DNA of 36,797 nucleotides from Oceanospirillaceae bacterium (GTDB taxonomy: Bacteria; Pseudomonadota; Gammaproteobacteria; Pseudomonadales; Balneatricaceae): positions 1 through 36,797 of the forward strand of contig JAIBDW010000011.1 in the NCBI GenBank assembly GCA_024686035.1. Direction: 5' to 3'. Position 1 is the first letter of the stretch. The number at the start of each line of letters is the position of its first letter. The position numbers and the translations under genes were made by a program. Under the pieces are notes generated by a model. That model saw only the letters and a program-made list of their open reading frames with translations. It searched no databases and was not told the DNA's origin. This document shows, piece after piece, positions 9,213-18,705 of this stretch.

Positions 9213-10601
9213 ATGACTTTAAGCGTATTTGACCTACTAAAAATAGGTATAGGCCCGTCTAGTTCCCACACGGTTGGCCCAATGAGGGCGGCCTTAGCTT
9301 TTGTGCAACAGCTTAAACATGAAGATAACCTCACTGACGTGGCACGTGTTAAGGGTGAACTCTTTGGCTCTCTTGGCGCTACGGGCAAAGGCCATGCTAG
9401 TGATATTGCTGTTATCCTTGGATTGTTGGGTGAGGCCCCGGACACAATCGACCCTCCAAAAGTACAACCTATGCTGGATGAGGTTTTGCTTAATGAGCGC
9501 ATGCCGTTAAACCGTGAGCACGAAATTGAGTTCATTCAGCATCGCGACATCATTCTTAATCTTGAAGAATCTTTACCTTATCATCCCAATGGCATGGTGA
9601 TGAGCGCTTTTAACGATGGTGGGGATGTGTTGTTGGAAGCTTGCTATTATTCTGTGGGTGGCGGGTTTATTGTTGATGAAGTGGCTGCCAAGGCGGACGA
9701 ATTACCAGTTGATGATGACCAACCTAAAGTGCCTTACCCGTTTACCTCAGCATCCGAGTTACTAGCCCATTGTAAAAATACAGGGCTAAGTATTAGTGAA
9801 GTGATGATGGAAAATGAAAAAACTTGGCGCACAGAAGATGAGATCAGAACTGAAATTTTACACCTGTGGAAGGTGATGAAAGAGTGTGTCCACAATGGTT
9901 GCCATACGGGAGGTGTCTTGCCAGGTGGTTTGAATGTGAAACGACGCGCTGCAGATTTGTATCAAAAGCTAAGCAGCTTAGGTTCTATCAAAGTAATTAC
10001 ACCGCAATTGTCAGCGATGGATTGGGTTAACCTATACGCCATGGCAGTTAATGAAGAAAACGCTGCCGGTGGTCGTATTGTTACTGCCCCGACCAACGGT
10101 GCTGCAGGAATTATCCCTGCAGTATTGCATTACTACGACAATTTTTACCCATCAGCCAACGATAAAGGTATCGTTAGCTTTGTATTGGCTGCAGCTGCGG
10201 TGGGTATTTTATGTAAGCTCAACGCCTCTATTTCAGGCGCAGAGGTGGGTTGTCAGGGTGAGGTAGGTAGTGCATGCGCAATGGCTGCTGCTGGTTTAGC
10301 GCAGGTGATAGGTGGCACTCCTGAACAGGTAGAAAATGCTGCAGAAATAGGCATGGAGCATAATTTGGGCCTTACTTGTGACCCGATTGCAGGCTTGGTG
10401 CAAGTGCCATGTATAGAGCGTAATGCTATGGGTTCTATCAAAGCTATTAACGCAGCTCACATGGCTATGCGTGGAGACGGTGAACATCTGGTATCATTAG
10501 ATGACGTGATTAAAACGATGCGTGAAACGGGTGCTGATATGCAAGACAAATACAAAGAAACCTCAAGGGGTGGTCTTGCAGTCAACGTAACTAATTGTTA
10601 A
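9213..10601 (+). CDS. sdaA: L-serine ammonia-lyase (iron-sulfur dependent, single chain)
   Basis: 462 aa; '[27 protein letters not shown]', '[20 protein letters not shown]', '[21 protein letters not shown]', '[40 protein letters not shown]'. Confidence 0.97.
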   Translation: MTLSVFDLLKIGIGPSSSHTVGPMRAALAFVQQLKHEDNLTDVARVKGELFGSLGATGKGHASDIAVILGLLGEAPDTIDPPKVQPMLDEVLLNERMPLNREHEIEFIQHRDIILNLEESLPYHPNGMVMSAFNDGGDVLLEACYYSVGGGFIVDEVAAKADELPVDDDQPKVPYPFTSASELLAHCKNTGLSISEVMMENEKTWRTEDEIRTEILHLWKVMKECVHNGCHTGGVLPGGLNVKRRAADLYQKLSSLGSIKVITPQLSAMDWVNLYAMAVNEENAAGGRIVTAPTNGAAGIIPAVLHYYDNFYPSANDKGIVSFVLAAAAVGILCKLNASISGAEVGCQGEVGSACAMAAAGLAQVIGGTPEQVENAAEIGMEHNLGLTCDPIAGLVQVPCIERNAMGSIKAINAAHMAMRGDGEHLVSLDDVIKTMRETGADMQDKYKETSRGGLAVNVTNC

Positions 10602-10614
10602 AAAAGGAGAAATC

Positions 10615-11229
10615 ATGTCTACACTTCGCCCTGAAGCGGGCATATTGCCTCCTGTGCCTAGCCCAGCGGTGCAACAAAATAATTTTGGTGAGCGTTTAAG
10701 AGCACTACGACAAGACCGAAAAATGACGCTGCAACAAGCCAGTAAAGTCACAGGGGTTGCACAATCGACTTTGTCGAAAATGGAAAACAATCAACTTTCA
10801 CCTACCTTTAATTTGATGCAAAAGCTGGCATTAGGCTTGGGTATCGATATGCCTCAATTATTTGCGCCTGTAAAAGACGTACGAATATCAGGCCGTCGCA
10901 GTGTCACTAAAAAACAACAAGGTCGCGAGCACTTAACGGCCACTTATGAGCATGAGCTACTGGCAACAGAATTAGACTCCAAGCGGATGGTGCCTTTTAA
11001 GAGCCGTGTGCGAGCTAGGACATTAGAAGAGTTTGGAGACTGGGTAAGGCACGAAGGTGAAGAGTTATTACTAGTGTTAGAAGGTGATGTGCTGGTATAC
11101 ACTGAAGAATACGAGCCCTTAGCTCTGACTGAAGGCGACAGCACTTATTTTGACAGCACGATGGGACATGCGGTGGTGTCTACTAGCAAAGGGGATGCGT
11201 TAATACTTTGGGTATGTTCCGCCACTTAA
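10615..11229 (+). CDS. XRE-family HTH regulator with C-terminal cupin domain
   Basis: HTH 'GERLRALRQDRKMTLQQASKVTGVAQSTLSKMENNQLSPTFNLMQKLALGLGI'; cupin-like 'HEGEELLLVLEGDVLVYTEEYEPLALTEGDSTYFDSTMGHAVVS'. 13 bp after sdaA with AAGGAG SD. Confidence 0.88.
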   Translation: MSTLRPEAGILPPVPSPAVQQNNFGERLRALRQDRKMTLQQASKVTGVAQSTLSKMENNQLSPTFNLMQKLALGLGIDMPQLFAPVKDVRISGRRSVTKKQQGREHLTATYEHELLATELDSKRMVPFKSRVRARTLEEFGDWVRHEGEELLLVLEGDVLVYTEEYEPLALTEGDSTYFDSTMGHAVVSTSKGDALILWVCSAT

Positions 11230-11259
11230 TTAAGCCAATGCTAAGCACAAGGTTAAGCA

Positions 11260-11865
11260 ATGAAAAAGGTCGTATTAGCTAGCGGTAACGCTGGGAAATT
11301 AAAAGAGTTTGGCCAGTGTCTAACTCCCGTGGGCATTGAACTGATTCCCCAAGACCAATTTATTACCCAAGAAGTGGAAGAAACAGGCCTAAGCTTTGTG
11401 GAAAATGCCATTATCAAAGCCCGCTATGCTGCACAAATGTCAGGTATGCCAGCGTTAGCCGATGATTCAGGTTTAGAAGTTGATGCGTTAGGGGGCGCCC
11501 CTGGTATTTATTCAGCCCGCTACGCAGGCTCTTCACTTACAGGGCAATACAAAGATGCGGCTAATTGCGCTCAACTAGTTAAAGATCTTGCGCCAATCCC
11601 ATCCGCACAGCGCAGCGCACGGTTTCAATGTGTATTAGTGTATATGCGCCACGCTAAAGACCCTACCCCATTGATATGCCAAGCTTCGTGGGAAGGAATG
11701 ATTGTGGACAGTGCAAAAGGAGAACATGGGTTTGGTTACGATCCTATTTTTCAAGTATTAGAAAAAGATTGCCGGGCTGCACAGCTTACCCCAAAAGAAA
11801 AAATTGCCATTAGCCACCGTGGAAAAGCCCTAGCCAAACTACAAAAAGCGTTAGCTGAAATTTAA
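11260..11865 (+). CDS. rdgB: RdgB/HAM1 family non-canonical purine NTP pyrophosphatase
   Basis: 'KVVLASGNAGKLKEF', 'SFVENAIIKARYAAQMSGMPALADDSGLEVDALGGAPGIYSARYAG', 'GFGYDPIFQV'. Confidence 0.96.
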   Translation: MKKVVLASGNAGKLKEFGQCLTPVGIELIPQDQFITQEVEETGLSFVENAIIKARYAAQMSGMPALADDSGLEVDALGGAPGIYSARYAGSSLTGQYKDAANCAQLVKDLAPIPSAQRSARFQCVLVYMRHAKDPTPLICQASWEGMIVDSAKGEHGFGYDPIFQVLEKDCRAAQLTPKEKIAISHRGKALAKLQKALAEI

Positions 11866-13025
11866 TGATATCCCCTAAAAATTTGCTCGCATTGCCCACG
11901 CTTAGTCTCTATATACACATCCCTTGGTGTGTCCGCAAATGCCCATACTGTGACTTCAACTCCCATGCGACGCAAGGCGGGGAAGCTATCCCTGAAGCGA
12001 GCTATCTCAAAGCGTTGCTTGGCGATTTAGCTCAAGAGTTAGCCGCTGTAAATGGCCGCACTTTGCATAGTGTTTTTATAGGAGGTGGTACACCAAGCTT
12101 AATGAGCGCTAAGGGTATTGGCAGCATACTCAATTTTGTTAAAGCTAACATTGCCTGTGAAAAGAATATGGAGGTGACTCTAGAGGCCAACCCAGGCACC
12201 TTTGAGCAAGCAAAGTTTGCAGGCTTTTTAGAGCAAGGTGTGAACCGTTTGTCTATTGGGGTGCAAAGTTTTGATAATGATTGCTTGCAAGCACTAGGGC
12301 GCATTCATGATGCGAATCAGGCTAAGCTTGCGATTGGTAAGGCACAATCTTTAGGCTTTAATCGGATTAATTTGGATTTAATGCACGGCTTACCAGGCCA
12401 AACAGTGCAGCAAGGCCTAATGGATTTGCAACAAGGGTTAGCATTTGGCACAGATCACCTGTCTTGGTACCAATTGACCATTGAACCTAATACTCAGTTC
12501 CACAACAGTCCTCCTGCATTGCCTGATGAAGATATTCTTTGTGACATACAAGATCAAGGTCAGCTTTTAATTGAGGCCGCAGGCTTAAGCCAGTACGAAA
12601 TCTCAGCCTATGCCAAACAAGGCAGTCAAGCTAGGCACAATCTCAACTACTGGCAGTTTGGTGATTATATCGGGGTAGGTGCAGGTGCTCATGGCAAAGT
12701 GAGTTATTTAAAGGCAGGTCAAATGCAGATAGAGCGCAGGGTAAAGCTACGGCAACCTAAGGCTTATATGGCAGCTATATCACCTCTTGCATCAAGCCAT
12801 TATGTGACGCCCAAAGAACTAAAGCTTGAGTTCTTTATGAACGCTTTGCGGCTTGAAAAAGGGGTGCTTGAAACGAGTTATTTAGCTCAAACAGGGCAAC
12901 CTTTAAGCACTGTTGAAAATGCTATTTTTTCTGCCAGACAAGCTGGCCTGATGATGCCTGATCGCCTGCAAGCTAGCCCATTGGGGTGGCGCTTTTTGAA
13001 TGATTTATTGAGCTATTTTGAATAG
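11865..13025 (+). CDS. hemW: HemW-type radical SAM protein (heme chaperone)
   Basis: 'LSLYIHIPWCVRKCPYCDFNSHA' CxxxCxxC motif, 'FIGGGTPSLMSAKGI', 'NRLSIGVQSF'. Start overlaps rdgB stop. Confidence 0.95.
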   Translation: MISPKNLLALPTLSLYIHIPWCVRKCPYCDFNSHATQGGEAIPEASYLKALLGDLAQELAAVNGRTLHSVFIGGGTPSLMSAKGIGSILNFVKANIACEKNMEVTLEANPGTFEQAKFAGFLEQGVNRLSIGVQSFDNDCLQALGRIHDANQAKLAIGKAQSLGFNRINLDLMHGLPGQTVQQGLMDLQQGLAFGTDHLSWYQLTIEPNTQFHNSPPALPDEDILCDIQDQGQLLIEAAGLSQYEISAYAKQGSQARHNLNYWQFGDYIGVGAGAHGKVSYLKAGQMQIERRVKLRQPKAYMAAISPLASSHYVTPKELKLEFFMNALRLEKGVLETSYLAQTGQPLSTVENAIFSARQAGLMMPDRLQASPLGWRFLNDLLSYFE

Positions 13026-13026
13026 A

Positions 13027-13482
13027 TTACTGCTCTAAATAAAAGATTTGACTAAACTTTAATGGGATTGGCTTTGCATTTAAATCAGGCTGTATCTGTA
13101 GTTCAAAGCGCCACATTTCTTCTTCGGTGAAGCGTAATTGTGCAATGTAATAGATGGCGTTCTCTTCTTTAATTTGTTGAAACTCTAACGGCAAAACTTG
13201 CCCAATAATATTGCTTCGAGTGCCAGTCACAACGGCAGGTAAAGCTTCTTTTGTGGACGTATCCAGTATTGAAATATTCAACAAAGCACGGTTTCTAGCG
13301 CGTGTGAAGCCATAATTTTGAGCTATCTCTGGCGTCACCATCATGGTGTTAAAAGCATTATAGTGAATGCTATATTTTGGACTTTCGATGGACTGCTCTG
13401 CGTAGCTAGGTAGCGCCCAAGAAAGCAGCAGTGAGGCTAGTAATGGGCAAAAGATGTGGCTAAGATTACGTAAAGGTTTCAT
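13027..13482 (-). CDS. DUF4426 domain-containing periplasmic/secreted protein
   Basis: 151 aa with signal peptide 'LLASLLLSWALPSYA'; 'YSIHYNAFNTMMVTPEIAQNYGFTRARNRALLNISIL' resembles the DUF4426 family, commonly near rdgB. Confidence 0.75.
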   Translation of the reverse strand: MKPLRNLSHIFCPLLASLLLSWALPSYAEQSIESPKYSIHYNAFNTMMVTPEIAQNYGFTRARNRALLNISILDTSTKEALPAVVTGTRSNIIGQVLPLEFQQIKEENAIYYIAQLRFTEEEMWRFELQIQPDLNAKPIPLKFSQIFYLEQ

Positions 13483-13586
13483 AAGTTGCTCATTGTCGTT
13501 TGTGCCATAGTTAAAGGACGTTAAATAATGCGCTTATTGTGCGTGATCGGTGCGGGAAAGTAAAAACAAAAGCACGGGAGGGTTAA

Positions 13587-14330
13587 ATGGGTAACGTCTT
13601 AATCACTGGAGCTAGTCGGGGGATTGGCGCCGCTACGGCTCGTGCTTTAGCTGCCAAGGGCCACAATGTGTGTATCAACTACCACACACAAAAAGACCTT
13701 GCGCAAAAGCTGGTGGTTGATCTAACCCGCCAAGGCGTTAAAGCCATCGCGGTGCAGGCTGATGTGTCCCAAGAACACCAGGTGGTGGGTTTGTTTAACA
13801 CCATTGACAAGCAACTAGGGCCATTAACTGGATTGGTTAACAATGCGGGTATGTTACGGCCACAGATGCTGGTGGAGCAGATGGATGCACAGCGTATCAA
13901 CCAATTACTTAGCACCAATGTCACTAGCTACTTTTTATGTTGCAAAGAGGCCATTAAGCGTATGGCGCTAAAACACGGTGGGCAAGGTGGTGCTATTGTT
14001 AACGTCTCTTCTGCTGCAGCTAGGCTTGGGTCAGCGTTTGAATATGTTGATTATGCTGCAAGTAAAGGTGCTATCGATACGCTAACCCGAGGTTTGTCCA
14101 TAGAAGTAGCCAAGGAAGCCATTCGAGTTAATTGTGTGCGCCCAGGTTTTATTGCTACTGGTATGCATGCCGATGGCGGCGAGCCTGATCGTATTGAGCG
14201 CATCAAGCCTTCCATCCCAATGGGCCGTGGTGGCCAACCAGAAGAAGTGGCTAATGCAGTGGCTTGGTTGTTATCCAATGAGGCATCGTATGTGACTGGG
14301 TCATTTATAGAGGTCGCAGGTGGGCGTTGA
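13587..14330 (+). CDS. SDR family oxidoreductase (FabG-like)
   Basis: 247 aa; 'VLITGASRGIGAATARALA', 'LVNNAGMLRPQ', 'VNVSSAAARLGSAFEYVDYAASKGAIDTLTRGLSIEVAKEAIRVNCVRPGFI'. Confidence 0.93.
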   Translation: MGNVLITGASRGIGAATARALAAKGHNVCINYHTQKDLAQKLVVDLTRQGVKAIAVQADVSQEHQVVGLFNTIDKQLGPLTGLVNNAGMLRPQMLVEQMDAQRINQLLSTNVTSYFLCCKEAIKRMALKHGGQGGAIVNVSSAAARLGSAFEYVDYAASKGAIDTLTRGLSIEVAKEAIRVNCVRPGFIATGMHADGGEPDRIERIKPSIPMGRGGQPEEVANAVAWLLSNEASYVTGSFIEVAGGR

Positions 14331-14425
14331 GAGGGCTGTTTACTGGCATCTCTAGTAGTGCGAATGCATTCAATATGAGACACTTGGCACAGTTAACCTA
14401 AGTTTATGAAGGGCGTTGTTTTATC

Positions 14426-15007
14426 ATGGCAAATGCAGGTATTTTTTTAGTCCAAAGCGTTTTTGGTTTGTATCTTACGATCGTCATCGTAAGGGTTATG
14501 TTGCAGCTGGTTAAGGCTGATTTTTATAACCCTTTAGCTCAAGCAGTGGTGAAGCTAACCCAACCATTTGTTGCGGTGTTGCAAAAGCTGATGCCTCGCA
14601 CTGGAAGGTTAAGTCTGCCTGCTCTAGTGTTGGCACTGATAGTGCAGTTGTTATTAATAATAGCAGTGTTGTTGATTGTAGGGTTCCAGCTGCCAAATCC
14701 CCTGAGTTTAGTAATCTGGAGCCTCATTGGTGTGATGTCTCAAGCACTTGATTTGTTATTTTTTGCGGTGCTTGCAGGCATTGTTTTAAGTTGGCTTGCC
14801 CCCCAAACTAGGCACCCTGGGGCTCATTTGCTATACCAGCTTACAGAACCTGTTATGGCTCCAGTGCGCCGTATGTTGCCTAATATTGGGGGATTGGATT
14901 TTTCACCTATTTTGGTATTTATTATGATTAACTTAGTGGATGAGTTAGTGATCCGAAAGTTGGCAGCGACCTTTGGTATGCCTAGTGGACTGGTATTGGG
15001 GTTATAG
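14426..15007 (+). CDS. yggT: YggT family integral membrane protein
   Basis: 193 aa, two YGGT repeats: 'DFYNPLAQAVVKLTQPFVAVLQKLMP' and 'HLLYQLTEPVMAPVRRMLPNIGGLDFSPILVFIMI'. Confidence 0.92.
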   Translation: MANAGIFLVQSVFGLYLTIVIVRVMLQLVKADFYNPLAQAVVKLTQPFVAVLQKLMPRTGRLSLPALVLALIVQLLLIIAVLLIVGFQLPNPLSLVIWSLIGVMSQALDLLFFAVLAGIVLSWLAPQTRHPGAHLLYQLTEPVMAPVRRMLPNIGGLDFSPILVFIMINLVDELVIRKLAATFGMPSGLVLGL

Positions 15008-15253
15008 ATGACAAAAATTGAACAGGCAAGTGCATTTAATTTCGAAGCATCGTTGGCTGAACTAGAAGCCTTAGTGCAGCAAATGGAGCAAGGGGACTTA
15101 ACCTTAGAAGACTCTTTAGCTGCTTTTGAGCGTGGTATTTCACTCACCAGGGGCTGCCAAACTGCCTTGGCGCAAGCTGAACAGAAAGTGCATGTGTTGA
15201 TGCAAGATGCCCAAGGAAAAGTGCTTGAAAAGCCCTTTAATAAGGAGTCTTAA
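15008..15253 (+). CDS. xseB: exodeoxyribonuclease VII small subunit
   Basis: 81 aa; 'FEASLAELEALVQQMEQGDLTLEDSLAAFERGISLTRGCQTALAQAEQKV'. Confidence 0.95.
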   Translation: MTKIEQASAFNFEASLAELEALVQQMEQGDLTLEDSLAAFERGISLTRGCQTALAQAEQKVHVLMQDAQGKVLEKPFNKES

Positions 15254-15255
15254 CG

Positions 15256-16152
15256 TTGCACTTTGATTCATTGGATGAGTTTTTAGACCATTCTAAGTCA
15301 CGGGTCGAAAAAACGCTCAATACCGTTATTTCTCGCCATGGAGCCAGTGAGACTTTGTCCAAAGCTATGGCCTATAGTGCCGGACAAGGTGGCAAGCGAG
15401 TAAGAGCGGCCCTAGTCTATGGCGCTGCCCGTGCGTGTGGCATAGAGGGTGCTGCTTTGGACCCCTTGGCTGGCGCAGTTGAAGCCATACACGCCTATTC
15501 TTTGATTCATGATGACCTGCCTGCTATGGACGATGACGATTTACGTCGAGGCAAACCTAGTTGCCATATTGCCTTTGATGAAGCCACGGCCATTTTAGCA
15601 GGCGACGCCTTACAAGCCTTAGCATTTGAATTACTAACCCAAGCACATGGTACTCAAATCAATGCCAAACAATGTTTAGCTATGGTGTCATGCTTAGCTC
15701 AAGCCTCTGGTGCTAAAGGCATGGTGGCTGGGCAAATGCTTGATATGGCAGCCGCACATGATGCCGTAGACCTATCCCAACTAGAACGTTTGCACGAGCT
15801 AAAAACTGGAGCACTAATCGTTGCCAGTGTAGAACTTGGCGCCTTATCATGCGCTCACGTATCCCCTACCCAGCTTGAGCATTTGCGCCACTATGCCAAA
15901 GCCATTGGATTGGCCTTTCAGGTACAAGATGACATTTTAGATATTGAAAGTGACACCATCACCCTAGGCAAAGCTCAGGGCTCTGATGTCATCAATGAAA
16001 AATCAACATACCCAGCATTACTTGGTATGAAGGCCGCTAAAGAGCGCTTGAGTCAATTGCATCATACGGCCACCAGTAATGTAAAAGAATTTGGTGAAGC
16101 GGCACAACCTTTGATCTGGTTGGCAGACTTTATCGTGACTCGAAAGTACTAA
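15256..16152 (+). CDS. ispA: (2E,6E)-farnesyl diphosphate synthase (polyprenyl synthetase), TTG start
   Basis: 'GGKRVRAALVYGAA', first Asp-rich motif 'LIHDDLPAMDDDDLRRGKPSCH', second 'FQVQDDILDIESD'. AAGGAG SD upstream of TTG 15256. Confidence 0.94.
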   Translation: MHFDSLDEFLDHSKSRVEKTLNTVISRHGASETLSKAMAYSAGQGGKRVRAALVYGAARACGIEGAALDPLAGAVEAIHAYSLIHDDLPAMDDDDLRRGKPSCHIAFDEATAILAGDALQALAFELLTQAHGTQINAKQCLAMVSCLAQASGAKGMVAGQMLDMAAAHDAVDLSQLERLHELKTGALIVASVELGALSCAHVSPTQLEHLRHYAKAIGLAFQVQDDILDIESDTITLGKAQGSDVINEKSTYPALLGMKAAKERLSQLHHTATSNVKEFGEAAQPLIWLADFIVTRKY

Positions 16153-16156
16153 GCTG

Positions 16157-17956
16157 ATGTTTCCCACTATCCTAAGTATTGCGCAGCAGCCACCCATAAC
16201 GCCATTGTTTGACACGGTGAATGGTGTCCAGGATTTACGTAAACTCACTCCTGAACAGCTTCCTCAGTTAGCTTATGAGCTGCGTTTAGCATTGCTCTAC
16301 AGTGTAGGCCAAACAGGGGGGCATTTGGGGGCTGGTTTAGGTGTAGTCGAGCTCACCATTGCTTTACATTATTTGCTCAACACGCCTAATGATCGATTAA
16401 TATGGGATGTGGGCCATCAGGCCTACCCACACAAAATGCTCACTGGGCGCAAAAATGCTATGTTGAGTATGCGTCAACGTGGCGGTCTAGCTCCATTTCC
16501 TAAGCGCAGCGAAAGCCCATTTGATGCGTTTGGTGTGGGCCACGCCAGCACCTCAATTAGTGCTTTACTGGGTATGGTCTTGGCGAGTAAAAACCCTATG
16601 GCGCAGCATGTAGCTGTGATTGGTGATGGAGCGCTGACAGCCGGTATGGCTTTTGAGGCGCTAAATCACATGGCCCATTGCCAAGCTAACGCGCTGATTA
16701 TTGTTAATGATAATGATATGGCGATTGATGAAAATTTGGGTGGGCTAGCTACATTTTTGGACGATCACCAAGGATATGGTGGGCCATCTCAGTGGTTTAC
16801 TGCCCTAGGTTTTACCTATCGTGGGCCTGTGGATGGGCATGATTTACCTGAGTTAATGTCCCACATAAGTGACTTGTTGGCTCTTTCTGGCCCTAAACTA
16901 TTACACATTCATACCCTTAAAGGCAAAGGATATGGGCCAGCACAAAGTGACCCTGTGGGCTATCACGCCTTGGCGAAAATCGACCCTATTCAAAAACTAG
17001 CTGACGCGCCTACATGCAATAAAAAAAACCCAACCTTTGCCCAAGTCTTTGGTCAGTGGATTTGCCAAAAAGCCCGTGAAGATGATCGATTAATGGCCAT
17101 TACACCCGCCATGGTAGGTGGCTCAGGCCTTGTACCTTTTGCCAAAGAGTTTGGTGCGCGTTTGTTTGATGTGGCTATTGCTGAACAACATGCCATTACT
17201 TTAGCAGCAGGCATGGCCTGTGAAGGCGCAAAGCCGGTGGTAGCGATTTATTCTACTTTTTTACAACGTGGTTATGACCAGCTGATTCATGACATTGCGT
17301 TGCAAAATTTAGATATATTATTGGCCATAGACCGCGCTGGGGTGGTGGGGGAGGACGGAGCAACTCACACAGGAGCCTATGATCTGGCATTTTTGAGATG
17401 TTTGCCCAATCTCACGGTGATGACACCAAGCACTGCTGCAGAAACTCATGCGATGTTAGATTTTGCTTATGCATATGATGGCCCTGTTGCAGTGCGTTAT
17501 CCTCGAGGTGAAGCCTTTGATGGGACACTTTTGAGCGCTCCTATAGCGCTGGGTAAAGGGCAGTTACTGCGCATTACAGAAACCTCTTCTGGTATCGCTA
17601 TACTTAATTTTGGCTCCTTATTAGACAAGGCTGTAGTAGTTGCGAGCACATTAGATGCCACTTTAGTGGATATGCGCTTTGTAAAACCATTGGATGAAAG
17701 TTTATTAGAGCAGCTGCTTGAACAGCATCTTGGCTTTGTGACCATCGAAGACCACAGTGCTATCGGTGGTGCAGGTTCTGCAGTGAGTGAGTGGCTAGTT
17801 AAGCAACAGACAAAGGCTGCGCTTTTATGTCTAGGCCATGAAGACAATGCACTTGCTCATGGTTCTCGTGAGCAAGTGTTAGATGATACAGGCTTATCCG
17901 AACTTGCAATGACAGCAAAAATTAAGCTTTGGCAAGCGCAACTACTTGCCAAATAA
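16157..17956 (+). CDS. dxs: 1-deoxy-D-xylulose-5-phosphate synthase
   Basis: 599 aa; '[18 protein letters not shown]', '[35 protein letters not shown]', '[41 protein letters not shown]'. Confidence 0.96.
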   Translation: MFPTILSIAQQPPITPLFDTVNGVQDLRKLTPEQLPQLAYELRLALLYSVGQTGGHLGAGLGVVELTIALHYLLNTPNDRLIWDVGHQAYPHKMLTGRKNAMLSMRQRGGLAPFPKRSESPFDAFGVGHASTSISALLGMVLASKNPMAQHVAVIGDGALTAGMAFEALNHMAHCQANALIIVNDNDMAIDENLGGLATFLDDHQGYGGPSQWFTALGFTYRGPVDGHDLPELMSHISDLLALSGPKLLHIHTLKGKGYGPAQSDPVGYHALAKIDPIQKLADAPTCNKKNPTFAQVFGQWICQKAREDDRLMAITPAMVGGSGLVPFAKEFGARLFDVAIAEQHAITLAAGMACEGAKPVVAIYSTFLQRGYDQLIHDIALQNLDILLAIDRAGVVGEDGATHTGAYDLAFLRCLPNLTVMTPSTAAETHAMLDFAYAYDGPVAVRYPRGEAFDGTLLSAPIALGKGQLLRITETSSGIAILNFGSLLDKAVVVASTLDATLVDMRFVKPLDESLLEQLLEQHLGFVTIEDHSAIGGAGSAVSEWLVKQQTKAALLCLGHEDNALAHGSREQVLDDTGLSELAMTAKIKLWQAQLLAK

Positions 17957-18538
17957 GTGATCTAGTTTGCTGGCTTTAGTGGCCAAATAGGCTTCATTGT
18001 GACTGTTTTCGCCGACCTCTAATGCTTGGCGTTGCTCTACATTAATGCCAAGATCTGCAAGGGCTTTGACTTTTCGAGGATTGTTAGTCATTAGCTGGAC
18101 GGACTTGATCTGGAGGTGATCAAGCATATCTTTGGCCATACTATATTCACGCATGTCTGCATCAAAACCTAACTGTTCATTTGCCTCTACCGTGTCTGCA
18201 CCTTTATCTTGTAGGTTGTAAGCCCTTATCTTGTTTAATAATCCAATGCCTCGGCCTTCTTGGCGCAAGTATAAAAGCACCCCTTGGCCTTGTGTAGCAA
18301 TGCGTTTTAAAGCTTCTTGTAACTGGTATCCACAATCACAACGCATACTAAACAAGGCATCACCTGTTAAGCATTCTGAGTGCAAACGAGCCAGTACAGG
18401 GCCTCCACTTGAGACGTCACCCATACTGAGGGCTAAATGCTCCTTATTAGTTTTGCTATCAGCAAAAGCATGCATATCGAAAGTGCCATAAGGGGTGGGC
18501 AGCAATGAAGAGGCAACGTGGGTAGTAGGCACGGACAT
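17942..18538 (-). CDS. ribA: GTP cyclohydrolase II
   Basis: 198 aa; '[75 protein letters not shown]'. Confidence 0.97.
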   Translation of the reverse strand: MSVPTTHVASSLLPTPYGTFDMHAFADSKTNKEHLALSMGDVSSGGPVLARLHSECLTGDALFSMRCDCGYQLQEALKRIATQGQGVLLYLRQEGRGIGLLNKIRAYNLQDKGADTVEANEQLGFDADMREYSMAKDMLDHLQIKSVQLMTNNPRKVKALADLGINVEQRQALEVGENSHNEAYLATKASKLDHLFGK

Positions 18539-18572
18539 TCCTTAAACAACAATGGTAACAAAAATAGACTAT

Positions 18573-18645
18573 CCCCATTAGTGGGGGTTGCAAACCATAC
18601 CACAAGTGGGCAGATGGCTAAATACTATGGTGGCTGGTTTCCCCC
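18573..18645 (-). promoter_or_regulatory. candidate structured 5' leader of ribA with alternative pairings
   Basis: On the minus-strand RNA, GGGGG-AAACC...GGUUU-GCAA-CCCCC can form a long-range stem, while the same CCCCC can pair locally with GGGG (CCCCC-ACUAAU-GGGG). Confidence 0.35.
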
Positions 18646-18705
18646 TTTTAATGACGTCTCAGGGTATAATAGTGGGATATTTTTTTGAATTGATCAGGAA
18701 ATCAC

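Noticed and set aside
16157-17956. dxs as a truncated pseudogene because it is short (599 aa)
   Set aside because: TPP-binding and catalytic motifs are present and the C-terminus is intact; it is simply a compact Dxs.
18541-18705. FMN riboswitch upstream of ribA
   Set aside because: The conserved FMN aptamer segments (AGGGU..GAAAUUCCC..ACCGGCGGU) are not seen; kept only as an unassigned structured leader.
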